The notes: generated from the sequence alone by a model not told the origin. DNA of 64,000 nt from Chionis minor (GCA_013398295.1 VZSF01017903.1:2112980-2176979), one strand, 5' to 3'. Shown: positions 23,801 to 38,655, numbered from the stretch's first letter. Numbers and translations are program-made.

Positions 23801-26800
23801 CTGTTGACACCTCTGCAAACAACCTCCTTCCCTAAAAGCACAAAAAGCTATTGACTGTTCTTGGCACGTGGTACATTTCTACTAGGCTGTGACAGAAAAG
23901 TAGACGTGTAACTTAACTACTGAGTTTCTTCAGAATACCAAGAACTATCTTGACTTGCCTTCACTCAGTATACTTGTTTTGTTCTTGCTGATAAAGTGTA
24001 TTTATCGCTGTAACACAAACTGGACATGTGAAACCACAAATAAATTGGGATTTTACAGCTGTTGGAGGATCAAGATATCTACATTTGATCCTACGGGGAT
24101 CATCAAGAGATTGGCTCTGTAGTAGAAGTACTGCAGCATCAACAAACAGGGAAAATAGATTAAGCAATACCTGCTTATGACCAGTTTTTGTCAGCTCCTG
24201 ACCTCTCACTAGTGCCAAAACTTGGAAAAACACAACACTAAATAAAAACCTAATGGCTTTAAATACTGGAAAAAATATACTTGCTTCTCTGGAATGAACC
24301 TCTAATCCAAACCAAAAAAAATTAACATCTCCTGCTCTTTGAATTTTGGCTGCTTCATCTATATTCATATTCTTTCTTTATGCCCTCAATGACATCACCT
24401 AATAATAGGGAAAATGGAAATTCGTTGTAAGCTCAATGCACAGCCCTTTAAAGGACTCAAGATCCAAACTCTACCGAATTAATGAATTTACAGGAATGGG
24501 GCTACTGCTTTCAAGAGTTTTATACAGATGTTATTTAGTGGTCCAGACACATGTGAACAGTGGAAAATACAGTAACTGAAAATGCGATCATCGACGTCCC
24601 TTTAACCAGAAGAGGGTTATACCAGATTAAACTTTTAATCTTGAAAGGAAGAAAAAGAAGAACCTCAGACCTTTCAGTAGTTTAAAAACTGATAAGACTA
24701 TAATTTGCAAAAATTATTTAGTCTAGAATTTTCATGTTTAATGCTCAATATAGTTCATTGTTTCTCCTTTAATTCACTACATAATATAATGTTATTTATC
24801 CAGAATTCTTTGGGGATTTCTGAATTCCCTTGAGAAGCAGACATTCACAAGAGGGGACTAGAAGGATTACAATGACTTGCATCAGTTTTTTGAAGTACAG
24901 TTCCTTTAATGTAGTCTCTTAAAGGGAGCCCGTATTCTTTTTATTGCACTGTAGGGACTTTTGGATGGGGGAAAGGGGCAGGGAAGGGAAGTCCAATCAC
25001 AAAATACAGTGAACTTTCCTTTAATCAGGATTTAAATTTATCAGAGCTGAGCCATGTCTGGCAAAAATATATGCCACTCCCTGTAAAGAAACAGACCTCA
25101 AACACTCCTAGTATCCATGAGATTTTCAATAACTAGAAAATATTCCCTTGTCCACCGAGTTCCCTAAAGAAATATTTTATTTCTTCTCTGAAGAAGAACT
25201 GTGCAAGGAAAAGTGTTTCCCACTTCCAACAGCAAGCCTGCCCACAGGAGAACCTCTCTTCCATTCCCATTGTCTCTAAATTCCCAAACGTCCAAAGTGG
25301 ACAGTGCATTGTCATATCCATAGATAATGTGCCATTGCTGCACCTTAGTGCTTCAGCAATTCTCTTTGCCCCTAGCCCAAACCTAGATTGGATTTAGTGC
25401 CTTGTTAATAAACTGAGACTTGGGATTAGTCTAGTGCAGTATCATGCTCCATTCAGAGCTAACAGGTACAGAAGAAAGGTAAGTACAATTCAGCTTCCTC
25501 TTTTCCTTTGTGATAGCTAACTCAGGTTACATGTAAAAATGGCTACTACACCTAGAACTTTGCAGAAAAGATTAGGGAAAATAGCACAAATACAAATGAG
25601 ACAACCTGCCTCGTAAGAAAGTAAATGCCTCGGCCAGAAACAGACTATCCTCTATGTGTTACCGAGCAATCTGCAAATACAGAATGTAAGAGAGTTAGAC
25701 AACAGATTCATATGTTAAAAAAAACCCAAAGAATAATCACTGTTCTTTTCAGTCAAGTCTGGTGGTGTTAGGTTTATGATACCCTATCACAGGGAATAAA
25801 TTTCAGCCTAATACACATATAGCGCAGAACGTCAACTACAGGCATCCATCTCCTAAACCGGGACTCAGCAAAGTTTTCAGGGTTACTGCTTGTATGCTTG
25901 AGCTTTGTGAACACAGATGAAGCAAAAAACCCTATTTAAAAAAAAAAAAAAAATGTTGTATGACCCCTTCTCTCTGGATATTTCCAAGAGACATACAAAA
26001 ATTCTGCAAGAGTGAGGTGGAGAGACTGAAAGCATACACAGAAAAGAATTTGCCATCCCCCTGAAGATGATCTGTTGCCTAGAATGCCCCAGAAAACAGA
26101 TGCTCCCTTCTTCCATGTATATTGGTATATAGTCTATAGGCCTAAATTCTTCTCCACTGTGCCAATCACCAGACTATTCAATTTCTATGGGTCAGAGAGA
26201 CCAAGGACACTTCCAACCAAAACAAATAAAATAAAGTTTATAGCTTTCACCCAGGATGATTTGTGTATTTTGGAATAAACACAGTCTCATGAAATAAGGT
26301 TACTTGAAAAAAAGAATGTGTTTACATGAAAAGCACTAGCACAGGCCAATTTTTCACTCAGTGGTGGAAATATTGTGGTGTTACTCTTGAAAATTTTCCT
26401 TAATAAAACCTGATAGCTTTTTAGCTTTTTCTCTCAAATTCAGATCAATACATTCTTAATTAGATGTCATATAGGCTTACCTGTCACTGACACATTGGCA
26501 AATCTTTCTAAAAGATTGCAAATTACTTCTAAAATAAGCCAATCTCCTTGTGCAATACCATACGTTTTCATTATCAGTAGCTGACTCTTCAGGCAGACTG
26601 AGGATAAAGAGAGCTTATTTTTCTTCTGTGTTTCAATCTGAGTATGAGCTGAGAAGTGAGGCATTTTAAAAGACTGCCAGTTTTCCCATAGCCCTGACAG
26701 AAGGAGACAGCGGGCCTTCCTGTGGCTGACACACCTAACAGTAATACTACCCAGCTGCTCTTTGTGGCTCTCTTCAGTCAAATTACTATTATTGTTTTTA

Positions 26801-27410
26801 AAGGTCACAACAACGTTGGACAAAATAACCCAAATCACCCTCATTATGCTTGTGTTTTCCCTAAGTTTCTCTGTTTCACACAAAAAACACGCACGAGCTT
26901 CCCTTGCTGCTTCTACACAAATCTCATGCTTGAGCATGTTCTGGGCAGACACACACATTTGTGCTCGCTCACTCATAACATTTTTGACCAAAGTCAGTTC
27001 TCAAAAACTGCAGAAGTGGGATTAAAGCCCAAAAGTTTGTCCCTGTCCTGTGCTCTAAGCCTGGCTGTACACTCCAGCTCTTCCTTAGATTAACTGTGCT
27101 ACAGTACAAACAAACAGATATTCTAGCCTTCCTTTGGTCTATGAGTGTTTCAACATGATTTACAGGAACACAGCCCACAGTAACTCAGGAGTTAAAGCAA
27201 TATGGTAACAATAGAAAAGTTAACTAGCAAAGTCACATAGGCTCTAATGAGGCTTTCCCTGGCAACAGTTACAAGGATGCTTTAAAACAGTTATCTATCC
27301 TCCAAAAATAAGACAATACTAATTAGACTCTTAATAAGTCTTCAGATAGACTATAAACTGGACCATAAACTTGACGTTTGAACTGAATTCAAACCAGCAA
27401 CTGAGAAATT
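17870..27410. other. Long intron stretch with no gene seen
   Basis: About 9.5 kb of AT-rich sequence. Notable points are a small CpG cluster at 18850-18932 and a poly(A) of about 17 near 25936. There are also overlapping chance frames on both strands at 26467-27093. I recognise no coding exon, RNA gene or repeat family. Confidence 0.5.
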
Positions 27411-27419
27411 TTACTGAGT

Positions 27420-28130
27420 TCAAAGTTAGAAGAGATTATTCCAATCATTTTTTCTGAGCTTGGTGGGACACAGCCCAAAGAAATCATGCAAGAATTCCTC
27501 CACTTAGCTAAGGTCCTTTAGAGAAGACATCCAGTCATCCTAAGACGTCTCTACAGTCATATTTTTTTAAGATCTTGAAACAGTTTGGCATCTCAGTTCT
27601 AGTGAGAATTAAAATCTCCTTCAGATTTCAACCTCTGTGTCTAATTCTACCATCAGTAACCCCTTGTCCAGGTAGGTACAATTATAACCAGTTAAGAGTC
27701 ACATTTTTATCCTTTTGAAAAGTTAAATGGACTGAAGTCTCTGGCTTCAAGGCATTTTTGCAGACAGTGAATCATTCTTTTATCTCTTTTCCTGAATCTT
27801 TTCCAATTTCAACGTCCTTTGTGAATTGTGGCTACTAGAATTGGATATGGTAAGTGTATAATGGTCTCTATGGTGTTACCAAAAAGTAACATCCCCACCT
27901 CTCTCCTCCTTGATCTTTCTTTCCCTTCTCTACATCTAAGCAAGCAATTAATCAGATCTCTTGCCTACAGCATGGCAATGACAGTCCTTATTTCCTTGTT
28001 TAGCCAGTACTAGCCCCAAAACATTTCCAAAGCTGCTTTCTCAGATATAACATTCCATTTTTGTGACCCACATTCTGTTCCCATATACATGATCTAACAA
28101 GTGACTGTTAACAAACACAAGTCTGCCTTG
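27420..28130 (-). repeat. Ancient CR1-like LINE fragment
   Basis: The plus strand resembles the reverse complement of the CR1 3' half. CTTTTCCTGAATCTTTTCCA and GAATTGTGGCTACTAGAATT, then GGATATGG, correspond to the CR1 block CTCTGGACCnnCTCCAA...TGnGGCnCCCAGAACTGGA. Further on, TTTCCAAAGCTGCTTTCTCA and ATTCTGTTCCCATATACATG match the next block of amniote CR1. Divergence is high and the limits are approximate. Orientation is sense to MYLK. Confidence 0.55.
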
Positions 28131-28139
28131 CAGTGAGGT

Positions 28140-29835
28140 CCAGCTTAGCACATATTATTATACATGTTCCTTACATTACTGGTTAAAAAACAGATATTAA
28201 AACAAACAAACAGGGATAAAAAAGTGTTCTGCCCCACTGAGGCTTGTATGGTGCCAGTAAGTTCTTAGAATTAACCACTCACCTAGAATAAGAACATGGT
28301 GTACTGCAGTCAGGGTGCTTTTGCTAGAATGGAATTTCCCCTAAGATTTCAGTAGAAGCAAAGGTCAGGAGATATTAATGGCTTTGTAGGTGTTGTATAG
28401 AAACACTAATTTGAAATACAGTGTGGATAAAAATAAGTATTGAATTTGATCCCTTTCCACTGACTCTTGGAAATGAATACTGGTGTATTAATAAATGAAG
28501 AAAATACACCTCATGCAATTTATGCCAGTGATGGATTTATTTAGAGCATTTAGCCTGCTAATCACATTAGTGAAGGTCCAGCTAATAGAAAAACCATCCC
28601 TAGAGATGCCACTGCTTTCCCTTCCAGAAATACTAAGAAACAGCTAGTGAATGATTTAGGCATTTTTCCATGCATATCATTTATACAAATATTCCATTGC
28701 TTCATGCTAATGACAGTCAGACAGGTAGCAAATATCACAAACTGTGAAAGACAATTTCAGCAGAAAAAAAAAAAAGAGCAGGGAATTTGCTAAAGCTGTT
28801 TTCTACTGAAAAGCTCATAAATGGAAACTTATTTGGCATCTTTGTTGGAGCTGAATTGGCAGAGTAAGATGGAAAGCAGTTCTGTATCTCATTACTGGCT
28901 CTACTATCACTAGCTGGAAACTTCAGAAAAACAGGCCCCTTTCTGTTTAGATACAACCATGCTGTTGCTGTACAGAGTGTCTGGCTTTCTCCTTCCTTCT
29001 CCTTAGTATGGATGACATCTGCATAGAAAGACTCTTTGTCTTTTTAAGGCTTCATCTGCTGCTGCTTATTTTCTACCTGACATCTATTTGTAATATCATA
29101 GGCATTTCCTAACTAACAACTACAATGTCAACAAAAGATGGATCAAATGCCACCACGCAAACACACATAATTAAGTGCTCCTGACTTAATTCCAGTTTAA
29201 CTTGGTGAAATATGCATTTTCATTAGTTAGTTAAATGGAGATAAATTTACCTTTCCAAAAGAGGACTGCAAATTAGTACACAGAAAGAGCAATATCAATA
29301 GCTACCCAACCTTCAGTCAAACTGAAACAAGACCTGGATCTAAGGTGAGCAGTTAAGTGCTGGGAAGAAGCAAGATGTGTAAGAAAAACTCTACTTTCAT
29401 GTCAGGATTCCCCAGAAATAAAGGATGATGGGAAAGGAGATCAAAAGCCACGATATATGCTTGACTGCATAGGAAAATTATTTCTAGATAGCTGAATTGA
29501 TAGAGGAGATGTAACAGCTACTTTAATGGAATAGGAAAGGTGTTCTTACCACTCAGGTAAGCCTAATCAGGGCAGTACAGTATTCTAGAGACATATCCAG
29601 GGCAGTTCCAAGGCTAAAATAGCAACATGAGCATGCTAATCCACTAGACTAATTATCACTCTTGAGACCCAAGCTAATTTTTCCAGGTGTTTCTTTGCAT
29701 AAGATGTATCAGCACAGAAAGCAAAACTGCAGACTCTCAATATTTTGCCTTGCATTTCTAGTGTAGGAAATGCAGTTACCATCCAGAAGTAGCAGAAATC
29801 TGAATTTCATCATTACACTATTGAGAGCCTGACAC
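28140..29835. other. Intron sequence with no gene seen
   Basis: AT-rich, with a 12-base A-run near 28766. No recognised exon or repeat family. Confidence 0.5.
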
Positions 29836-29840
29836 TGGAA

Positions 29841-30015
29841 AGACAACATGGTCTAGCAGGCAGAACAAGCAAGTAGTAGGGATTCAAACATCTGACATGG
29901 ATAAAACCATTTAATTTTTCTTTCTCCTTTTCTTCTTTTTATCTTTGGTTTATGAATTAAAATTCAGCACGAAGAATCTGTGTGCTTGTACAGAGCCTAG
30001 CACAATGGCATCACA
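29841..30015 (+). repeat. MIR/CORE-SINE-like fragment
   Basis: The left part, AACATGGTCTAGCAGGCAGA and TAGGGATTCAAACATCTGAC, matches the tRNA-like head of CORE-SINEs. The right part, CTTGTACAGAGCCTAGCACA then ATGG, matches the typical 3' block (TGTAAAGCGCCTAGCACAATGG) of amniote MIR-like SINEs. The centre is replaced by a T/C-rich stretch. Confidence 0.65.
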
Positions 30016-30019
30016 AGTA

Positions 30020-33000
30020 GCCTTTTTTCAGTGCGACAAAAAATACTACATCTTTTGTTTCCAGGTTCTCACAGTAGGGTAGGGCTCTGTCTCACACTTA
30101 AAGATGTCTGGAAATGGAATACTATATCGAGATTAACACACAAGAAAACAAAAGCTTAAGTCAGCCATATAGCACAAAGAACCATAGTCTCTTCACACGT
30201 CCAGTCTTTAGCTACTCATTTCACAGCTAACACTGGAAATTAGCCCCCCACCATCCTCTTCTCTCACTAATAAATTGACTGATTTCTTTTAAAGTCACAT
30301 ACACTCAAAGGGCACATTTGTTACAATTGTGCTGTATGTGTTCAGACAAAACTATCTCCAGTCAGATTGGACTCTTTAGACACAGTGAGATCAAACAGCT
30401 CACAAAATCCTTTGATGGAAATTTAATTCTTTAAAAATATGCACGAGGTAATTGAAAACACATTTTATGATATTTCAGATTATAAACAGTAAATCTCTGG
30501 CTGGGTTGAACAAATAGCATTAAGCCTTTTTCTTCCTTCTGAAAAACCACAGTGCTTGGCAGCATGAGCCACTGATGCATCTTCTGTACCAGCACAGGGA
30601 AACCAGTGTTTATAATGAAGACCTTGCATTAGGATGCAAATTGCACTCCAACAGAAGAAACTATTTGTAAATATCAATTGTTGTTCATTCAAAGCCATTT
30701 TGTGATATTAGCATGTTTTTCCAAGATCTAAGCACAAGGCTTGGGTTTATTACATCTCTCCCCCCACCCCTACCTTTCCCTTACACGTGTCTTCAGGAAA
30801 AAGCAAAAATAAGTATCCTTTGCTCACAACCTCCAGTCTTATCATCAATCCTATGCACCCTAGGACACAGAGACATTAAAAATTTTAAGGTAAAGGCTCA
30901 GAGCAGAAAATCCAATTCAAGCTTTGCTCAATTGATATTTAAACCTTATATCACTTTACATTTAAATCTCTTTGCTAGTACTGTGAAACACTGAAGAAAC
31001 AAATCTGTATACACGCTTTATAGAAACAACAGTTACTGAGGGAGGCACACTGCTTTATCCATTTATTATCACTTAGATACACACATCAAGATCTGTTTGC
31101 TTCCATCACTAGCACTTTGTGCACAAACAAGGAAACTCTAAGCAGCAAATGGGCAGTCCAAAACTTTAGTGCTTCATGCTGCCAGACTACTCTAACATTG
31201 CTACCACAGAGGCTTGGGTTATGTGTCTTACGTGTCAGAGATACCATGTGTAAGAACAGGTCAACAGTTCTTCATCTTCCTCTGAAAAAGACGGAATGTT
31301 AATGGGATGGGACGAATGAGGACTCTTCCAGCAAAACTATTTAAGAAAACAGCACCTTTGTCACAACCGAAGCATTTCATGGAAAGATACAGCCTAGTCT
31401 GAAGGAGGCCATTTCTAGCTAAAGAAAAAAGTGCAAAACCAGCCTTAACTTACCCCAAAGGAGTCAGAACCCAGGAGTCCACAGGTATTCAGAGACTGGG
31501 AGACTGCTCAAATCCCACACCAGCTATGAACCTTAGTCTTCCACATGAGTTAATGCGCGTGAAGTGCATGGGAAGTGTCTCAATGCATTTAAAAGGTCTT
31601 TTAATAGTACGAGTGTAATGAGTCTGTGTCTCCTCTTTCTCCTGTCCTTGAGGGAAAAGAGGTGGGGGAAACCCAGAACAGTCTGGGGCTCCTTCTGTGG
31701 CAGACACACAGAAAAATCTGCATTCTCAACACACCAGGAGTCAGGCTTGCTTTGAGTGCTCTTCATTATCTATTGCATTTTTGACGGATTCTATGACTAA
31801 CCCAGTTCCTATGGTTTCTCCTCAAAAGAGATCAAACTACCTCAATTCTAAAAACTAAACAGCTATGATTTTTTATTTCCACAGAGTTGATGTTTCATGT
31901 CATCTTCTTCCAAGCCAGTAGCCCTTGAAAAATATGAAAGTTTTACTCCGAGTTGGAATGATACAGACCAAGGAAGGTTTGAAAATTTGGCCAAGACTGA
32001 TGCAGCCTTACACTAAGGTAAAATGCACCTTGTTGCTTGCTTCAGCTTCCTGGCTGCTTGGGCCACAAATGAGAGTGCAAAGACAAACATTTGGTGAAAC
32101 AATGGTACTCACCCACCCACTCTCTGCTTCCCCTTCGGCCTACTTAGGTTGACAGAAGTCTTTTCACTGTGTGGGGGTTAAAGAGAGACCGTTATTTTAT
32201 GGAAAATGCTTCCCCCACCTCAGAAGAAGCAGTTGATGTTTAAACTAAGGCTTCCTGGTTTGTTAGTTTCACTAGAACACAGACAGTGACTGAGAAATCT
32301 ATGAATTTGAAATGGTTGGGTATCATCCACACTTTAAACCAATGCTCTTGTTTTCCCTGGATCACTGGAAGACTGTGCTGCCTTTTGTACAACGGGAATA
32401 AGAAGTTAATGTGTGAAGTCTAAAAGGCTCCACTGTTCCATAAACTCATTTTAAGAGATTCTTCATCATAACTAAAGTTTTGAAAAGTGGAACAATCCAA
32501 AACAACAATGCAATCTAACAATAAGTCAAGCTCTAAAGCGAGAGTGCTCTGAAACTGTAGAGGAATTGCAGTTCATTGTGTAGGGAGGCATCTGCACCTA
32601 GGTAAAACCTAGCAAACCAGTGGTAAGGCAAAACTGAATAGGCTGCTTATTGTTCTGCACCACTCTCCCTGGGTGAAGTGAAAGTACAGGAAAATGAAGT
32701 CTTTCCCTTTCACAAATAAAGATAGAACAATGCAAATCCCAGGGCAGCATTGACTTGTTAAACAGTTTCTGCTGGCTTTATTTTAAAGCTCTAAAGACTT
32801 TGAAGTGGAGTTGTAAACTCAATTGATTTCAAACAAAAGGCTAATGTAATCCACTTTCAGCACCAGTACCACTGGCAGTGAATACATCCTTCTCAGTAAT
32901 AGAAATTACTTATTAGAATTTAAAGCAATTCATTTCAATGTTTTCAAGTCACTTAAGAAGTTGGATAGGAATGATCTTGGCTGAATTCAGCCACGGGAAA

Positions 33001-36000
33001 ACAAAGCCAATCTCTGGACCTGTTTTACTGGGGAGACAGTAAGGCCTCCAGGAACACTGGCATTAATATCTGACACATTCATTTGTCCTTTTTATCCCAA
33101 GCTGCTTTCCAGGTATTGTAGTTTTACGTGTGAATTATTGCACCCAGTCCTGGAGTGCAGCCATCCCTGAGGTGGGATGTACAGCTTTATCCGTGCAAGG
33201 TCACCGGGATAAGTTAGGGCAGTAGTAGACATTGCATCAGCTTAAAGGACTGGGCAGCTGTCAGATTCAGACACTGGAAAATGGAGAGTTTGGGAAATAT
33301 TGGCCACCCTTACAAAATTTTATAACAGAAGTCATGAAAATGAACCAGTTTAGGAGTTTGTGGCAACAAGATCAGAAGTCTCCAAGAACAGACAAATGGA
33401 AAAATATCTAGGAGGGAATTGATTAGAAGAATATAGGACAGACTGAATGGAATTACCAATTGTAGGGAGTCTACGAAAAACAGGAACAAGTAGAACATAG
33501 AAGAGGTCAAAAATTTTAAACATTTCCAATAAGTTTCACAGTATTTGGCCCCTTCCTTTGGAAAGTACATGTGATACAACAGGGAAAGTAATGACTCAAG
33601 GCAGAATGTGAAACGAGGCAGATTTTAAGGTGGCCCTAACATAGTTTTACATACGTGCATGAGAGCTGCACTACCTGTTTCACTGTGGTTTTGAGTTTCG
33701 AAACGAGATAGGACATGTGTTAACAAACCCATCAAGTTGGGATGGAAAAACCTGCAGCACAATCTTTGAAGGCCAGTGCTCAGCAATAGGCACCCAGGAC
33801 AATTCAAACCCAGAAGTGACTCAAGGTTCCTGGGGTAACTGCACGCCTGTTCAGGGCCCAATGAGTAGAATTAAGATCATTTTGTCCAGCAAATGTATTC
33901 TGGACTAGATCTGTTATTTCACCTTCCAGGTCTCTTGGCAAAAATCTGCTATGTCATTAATGTCCAAATGGATTTGGACTAGGACAATCAGCTTTCAAGA
34001 AAATTCTGTGAAGGGAGGACAAAGCCTAAGAGGATTTTGCCATAGCTATAAATATTCAAATTCATATTCCCATATTATTGACAGTTTCCAATGTCTATCC
34101 TGGCTTCTGCAGAACTGACTTCCATGAAAATCCAAGAGCTCTTCTTCCTAGATAATGTATCTATATCGAAGGTCTCAGAAAGCTTTCCTACTTTCCTCTT
34201 CTACTTTCATACCACTTGACTTCGTTCCAGACTGAAGCACTTTGAGGCTAGGAGTCTTTTCCCCAAATTATGATACTGAATTCCTTTAACATAACAGCAA
34301 TTTGAAAATATCAATAACAATCTGTAACTAGAGCAATTAATATATAAAGAGAAAGGAGAGTTTTAGATGCATCTCAGCCTTTCAGAATGGTTATTTAGCA
34401 ACTGGAGCTGCCTTAAAATAAGAGCTCATACACTAAATTTCTTCCATGTTCTCTAGCTCAGATAAGCACAAAACCATTTTTAAAGGGCACGTCAATTCCT
34501 CCTGAGCCAGACTACATAGCAACAGCACTCTCCCTCTCAAATTAACCATTTTGTGCTAAATGAAAAATAGAAATTACTCTTTGCTTCTCTCAGCAATCAA
34601 GTACAGCATGCACTTGTCTATGTCATAAACTTCTACTTATCAGGGAGGAAGCATAATTGGTCTCTCCTCCTTCAGACTAGGTAGGTAACAACCCCAAATC
34701 CAGCAAGTAGGCAAACCTTTTGCATGCCAAAGGCGTCAAAGAATTCGGTGAGCATGACACTGCCAGCAGGCAAATATATGACTAACTCCACATGACATGT
34801 TTTGACAAAGGTCTATTTTTCCTCATTCTCGTTATTCACTTCATACTTTCCGTTGTTTACTGCTGCTAATCTATAGCTAATCTTTCTTTAATTGAACAGA
34901 CTTGGGCTGCACAGATGCTCAGAAGCCAAGCGTTTAGCTCTCTCTGTGCTGTTAAAAGGCTGCCCAGCACAATTCTACTCACCTTCATTACATACCCTCC
35001 CATTTTCTAGCTGCTTTGATGCACAATGAAACAGTTAATGTTCACCTTTAAAGTTGTATCGATGCCATTTGAATTAGCCATCCATTGAATGAATGAGAGG
35101 AATTCACACCTCAAGGCTTATTGCTTCAGGCTGCCTGCCAACTCAGGTGGCTACGGCTGCAGCAGTTGCCACACTCTTTACAAGGTTTCTTTACAACTAC
35201 AAAAGCTAGAAAGTTCGTTTGAAAACTTCTGGTCATAGAAAATAGAGTATAACTGTGATGTCTGCCTAGCCCCCAAACTTTAGATAGTCCTTTTTTAAGG
35301 AAGCCTGCCTCATTGGTTTAAAAGTCCTATGTTTAAGCCACAGCTCTCTCATTTTCCACAGGACAGCATTTTTCAACATGACATCCTTCTTAGGAAGGCA
35401 CAAAAATTTCCTCATCTCCCTGAAGATGGCTCGCCTAGAGTTGGACACATTCACACTACATGCAAGCTGAATTTTAATACGTATGGCCAGGGAAGAAAGC
35501 AGTCACCTCTGCACCCCCAGAGGAGCGTGAAAGCTGGAATATTACATAAACCACAAAAACAGGCAGTGGGCCAGATACCAGAAAGGAAAGCAATTCTCAT
35601 TCCTAAGTATTTGCTGGTTTCCTATTGATTGTAGTGGGAAACTTCCAAGTTCCCACTCCCAGTCTCTGGGACAGCAGCAAAAATGTACAGACTTTCTGAG
35701 CGCACCACTACAGAGGTTAACAAACCAGTGTGCCATGCAGCTTCACTGCACTGGCTCACACACCACTAATGTGACACTGGCATTGACCTGGAGTTCACTC
35801 ATGGCAGTTACAGGATTAAACAAGCAAAATCCAGATCAACAAAATCTCACATGTGTTTTGCCCATGTGAAATACAATTGTCTGTCACTTGTCAAAGGAGC
35901 TTTACAGAGCTAACAGCTTACAGTACCACTTCCTTCAAATTCACAAACGTGAACCAGAGCACCACGCTTCCATCCCTCCCGTGACAAAAGCAGGAAATTC

Positions 36001-38425
36001 TCCCCACCCATTGTGACAAGGGAGGAATACTTAAAACTGAAAGTGGACAAACAGAAAACTGGAAAGAAGCATGGTCCCAACTAGGAAAGCAACAGTTAAA
36101 TTACCTAGATAAAAGCAGTAAATAACTTCAATAAACAGAAGTGGTAAAGGGTTCCAAGACAATTAAAGCAACAGCAAGTGAAGCTGAAGTGAGTGCATAG
36201 ATGCTGTAAACGAGACAAAACAGAATTGGGATCAGTACCTCACAAAGCAACCACTCTCATGAAAGTCACGGAGTTGCACTGAATAGGTAACTCGGAGAAG
36301 TTCCTGGATGATGCTCTGGCAGACAGGGCTACTGTACGCCTTGATGTACAAAGAGAGGAGTACAGAATAAATATAAAGATGTAGTTCGATCATTAAATGG
36401 AACGTTACCAAAATATCATGTCTGTAAATGGAGTCAGACAGCTAGAGCTGTTGGAAAGCAAGCAGTAAAAATGCCCCAATGTTTCATTCTTATGCATATC
36501 CTATCTCCAGTGACCATCAGTAGCACTTGCCTTGGGAAAGAACATATTAAGCCAGAGTAAGCTTACAGCAATTCTTTCCCAAATACACCCTCCTGGCTTC
36601 TGGCAATCAGCAGTTTATGGACTTAAGAAGCCAGACCATCATGTTTCATAGTCCCCGAGTTTAACCTCTATGAATTTAACCTCTTCCTGAACCCATTTAG
36701 GGCTTCTTGACATTTTATTGCAGCAAATTCTGCAATCAGTTGCACATGCCTTGCATTAAAAAAAAAAAAAAGTATGAAAATAAGACCTGTTTTAAGTTTG
36801 TTGTCCGAGTTTCACTGAGTTCTCCCTTTATTCAAATTAAGCTATGACTGATTATTCCTTGTTTACCTTCTCCACGCCATTTCTACTTTTATGGCAACCT
36901 CAGCCTCCAACCAAGATTTTTTTCCAAACTAGAGAGTCCTAGTTTACTCCTTGGTCCTATGGACATCATGCCATACCTCTGATTTTCCTGCCCACGTCTG
37001 AATCCTTCTCAGTTCTATCAAGCCTTTCTGAGTTATAGTCAGACCTGCAGATACAAGTTTTGAAAATGCCAAACTAAATGTTTCTGGTTTATTCTGTGTT
37101 ATAATTCCTAACTTTTTTATCTGGCCACCCCTGGAACTGACAATTCGAAAGAACTAGCCCCAGTAATGCCAAAAGCACTTGTTCTACATAAGAATTTAAA
37201 TTATATTTTCCATTAACATACTGCGTGGGGATTCTCAAATCCCCAGTTGTATTTATTACTACAATGCCTTTCTGATAGTCCATCTAGAATTAATCCAGAC
37301 ATCACGGTCAGCACTACAACATCTCCCCAATGCTGTAAACATAGAATAATACTCATTCCACTTCAGTGAAGTTTTTCAACTAAAAAGTTGTTTTGGGAAT
37401 AAAGCATACCATGAATTACTCTCATGTCATGCCTAGCACTTACGACATTTGACATAGAGCAGAGACAAAAAGCTGCAAAAACCGTTGCCTCCATTTCTTA
37501 AAAGTCAATCTATAATGACTAGAAGCCTGAAGAAATGCTGTGTGTTTGATTCTCACTCTCAGTGCTCTTGTTTTTCCCCCTTCTCCAAGAGCACGATATG
37601 GGGACATAAATCAGTAGCCTCAATTCTTCACACACACACACACACCCCCCCATCCACCTCCCACATTAACAGAAAAGATGAAAACCAGCTGCCTTCTAAT
37701 TTGCCTTTGTTCTAAGTAAGTGATTCCCACATTTATCAATATTTCGTCTAGCTATTTTTTGGCATCCACATTTTCCACATCATTTACAAATAGAGGGGTG
37801 ACTAAGGATGGGAGGGGAGAACATAAATATAACACCCACACAAAAGAAAAAAACCAACCCACTGGTGTCAGGTTTCACAGTGGGACACTTCCTTTGCAAG
37901 ATTATTCATTGTCTTTAATGATTTTTTTTTTTTCCCCTCGCAACACAACTTTAAGGCACTTTCTCATTTTGAACAACCAGAACAAGCAAAACTAATATAG
38001 ATTGCTGAGGAAGTAGAAGAAAGCTCCTAATTCACTAGTTCTTCCATGTTAACTCAGACAAAGATTGACCAACATTAATCCACTCTTAAAAAACAATCAC
38101 TGAGTACATACCCCAAAGGGTACTTAGAAAAGGTTACTTTTTTCTCAGCCACCGACAGCTTCCAGGTTCTGTGCATGCAAGACTGGGTTCTGAAACAACT
38201 GGCTCTGGACACTTCTAAAATATCAAATCCACAGGTGGAATACTGCTTGCCTGGATAGCAAGTGAGAGAAAATTATTTCCAAAAGCTCTTGGAAGGCAGA
38301 ACTATAGTTTTATCCTAGGAATAGAATATGCACATACACTCTCCATAGCACAAGAAAGGTCTCTGCCGGCTCCCTGGTAACCAACTTTCTGTTTTGTTGA
38401 CTAGATTGTTAGAAAACACTAGGGA
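30020..38425. other. Long intron stretch with no gene seen
   Basis: About 8.4 kb without a recognisable exon. A fragment near 31440-31480 (GAACCCAGGAGTCC) vaguely recalls MIR but is too short to call. Simple tracts occur at 36758 (A), 37629-37651 (CA then C) and 37922 (T). Confidence 0.5.
37629..37651 (+). repeat. (CA)8 microsatellite followed by a C-run
   Basis: CACACACACACACACAC begins at 37629 and passes directly into seven C residues. Simple repeat, likely length-variable. Confidence 0.9.
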
Positions 38426-38432
38426 AAGAAAA

Positions 38433-38655
38433 GTGTGGCTTGGTAGTAATGCCCTGAATTCAGAAGACATGGGTTGAGCCACTATCAGTTTGTGTGAGAA
38501 GGGATAACTACAATGACCTTTATCAAGGTGCTTTATCTTTCCAGGATAGAGTTCCTAATCTCTTTGCTTGTAAAAGTATGGGAACCCTTGTGTTTTTAAG
38601 TGGAAACTCCTTAGCCCAGTAGCTATGCCTGTTAGTGCTTGTACAGCAACAAGGA
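38433..38655 (+). repeat. MIR/CORE-SINE-like copy
   Basis: The head TGTGGCTTGGTAGTAATGCC, CTGAATTCAGAAGACATGGG and TTGAGCCAC matches the tRNA-derived start of amniote CORE-SINEs. The middle ATGACCTTTATCAAGGTGCT and TTATCTTTCC matches the TGACCTTGGGCAAGTCACTTAA core. The tail GTGCTTGTACAGCAACAAGG recalls the GCTTGTACAGCGCC block. Heavily diverged. Confidence 0.62.

Noticed and set aside
23961..24368. 135-codon minus-strand frame with a hydrophobic stretch
   Set aside because: No signal of a known family. Hydrophobic runs come readily from T-rich codons in AT-rich DNA.
26467..27093. Long frames open on both strands (174 codons minus, 123 codons plus)
   Set aside because: Neither peptide has a recognisable domain and there are no exon-like splice sites at the edges. 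In 64 kb of six frames one frame of this length is about what chance gives.
31430..31500. Possible MIR fragment (CAGAACCCAGGAGTCC)
   Set aside because: Too short, and the flanking blocks do not follow MIR order on either strand.
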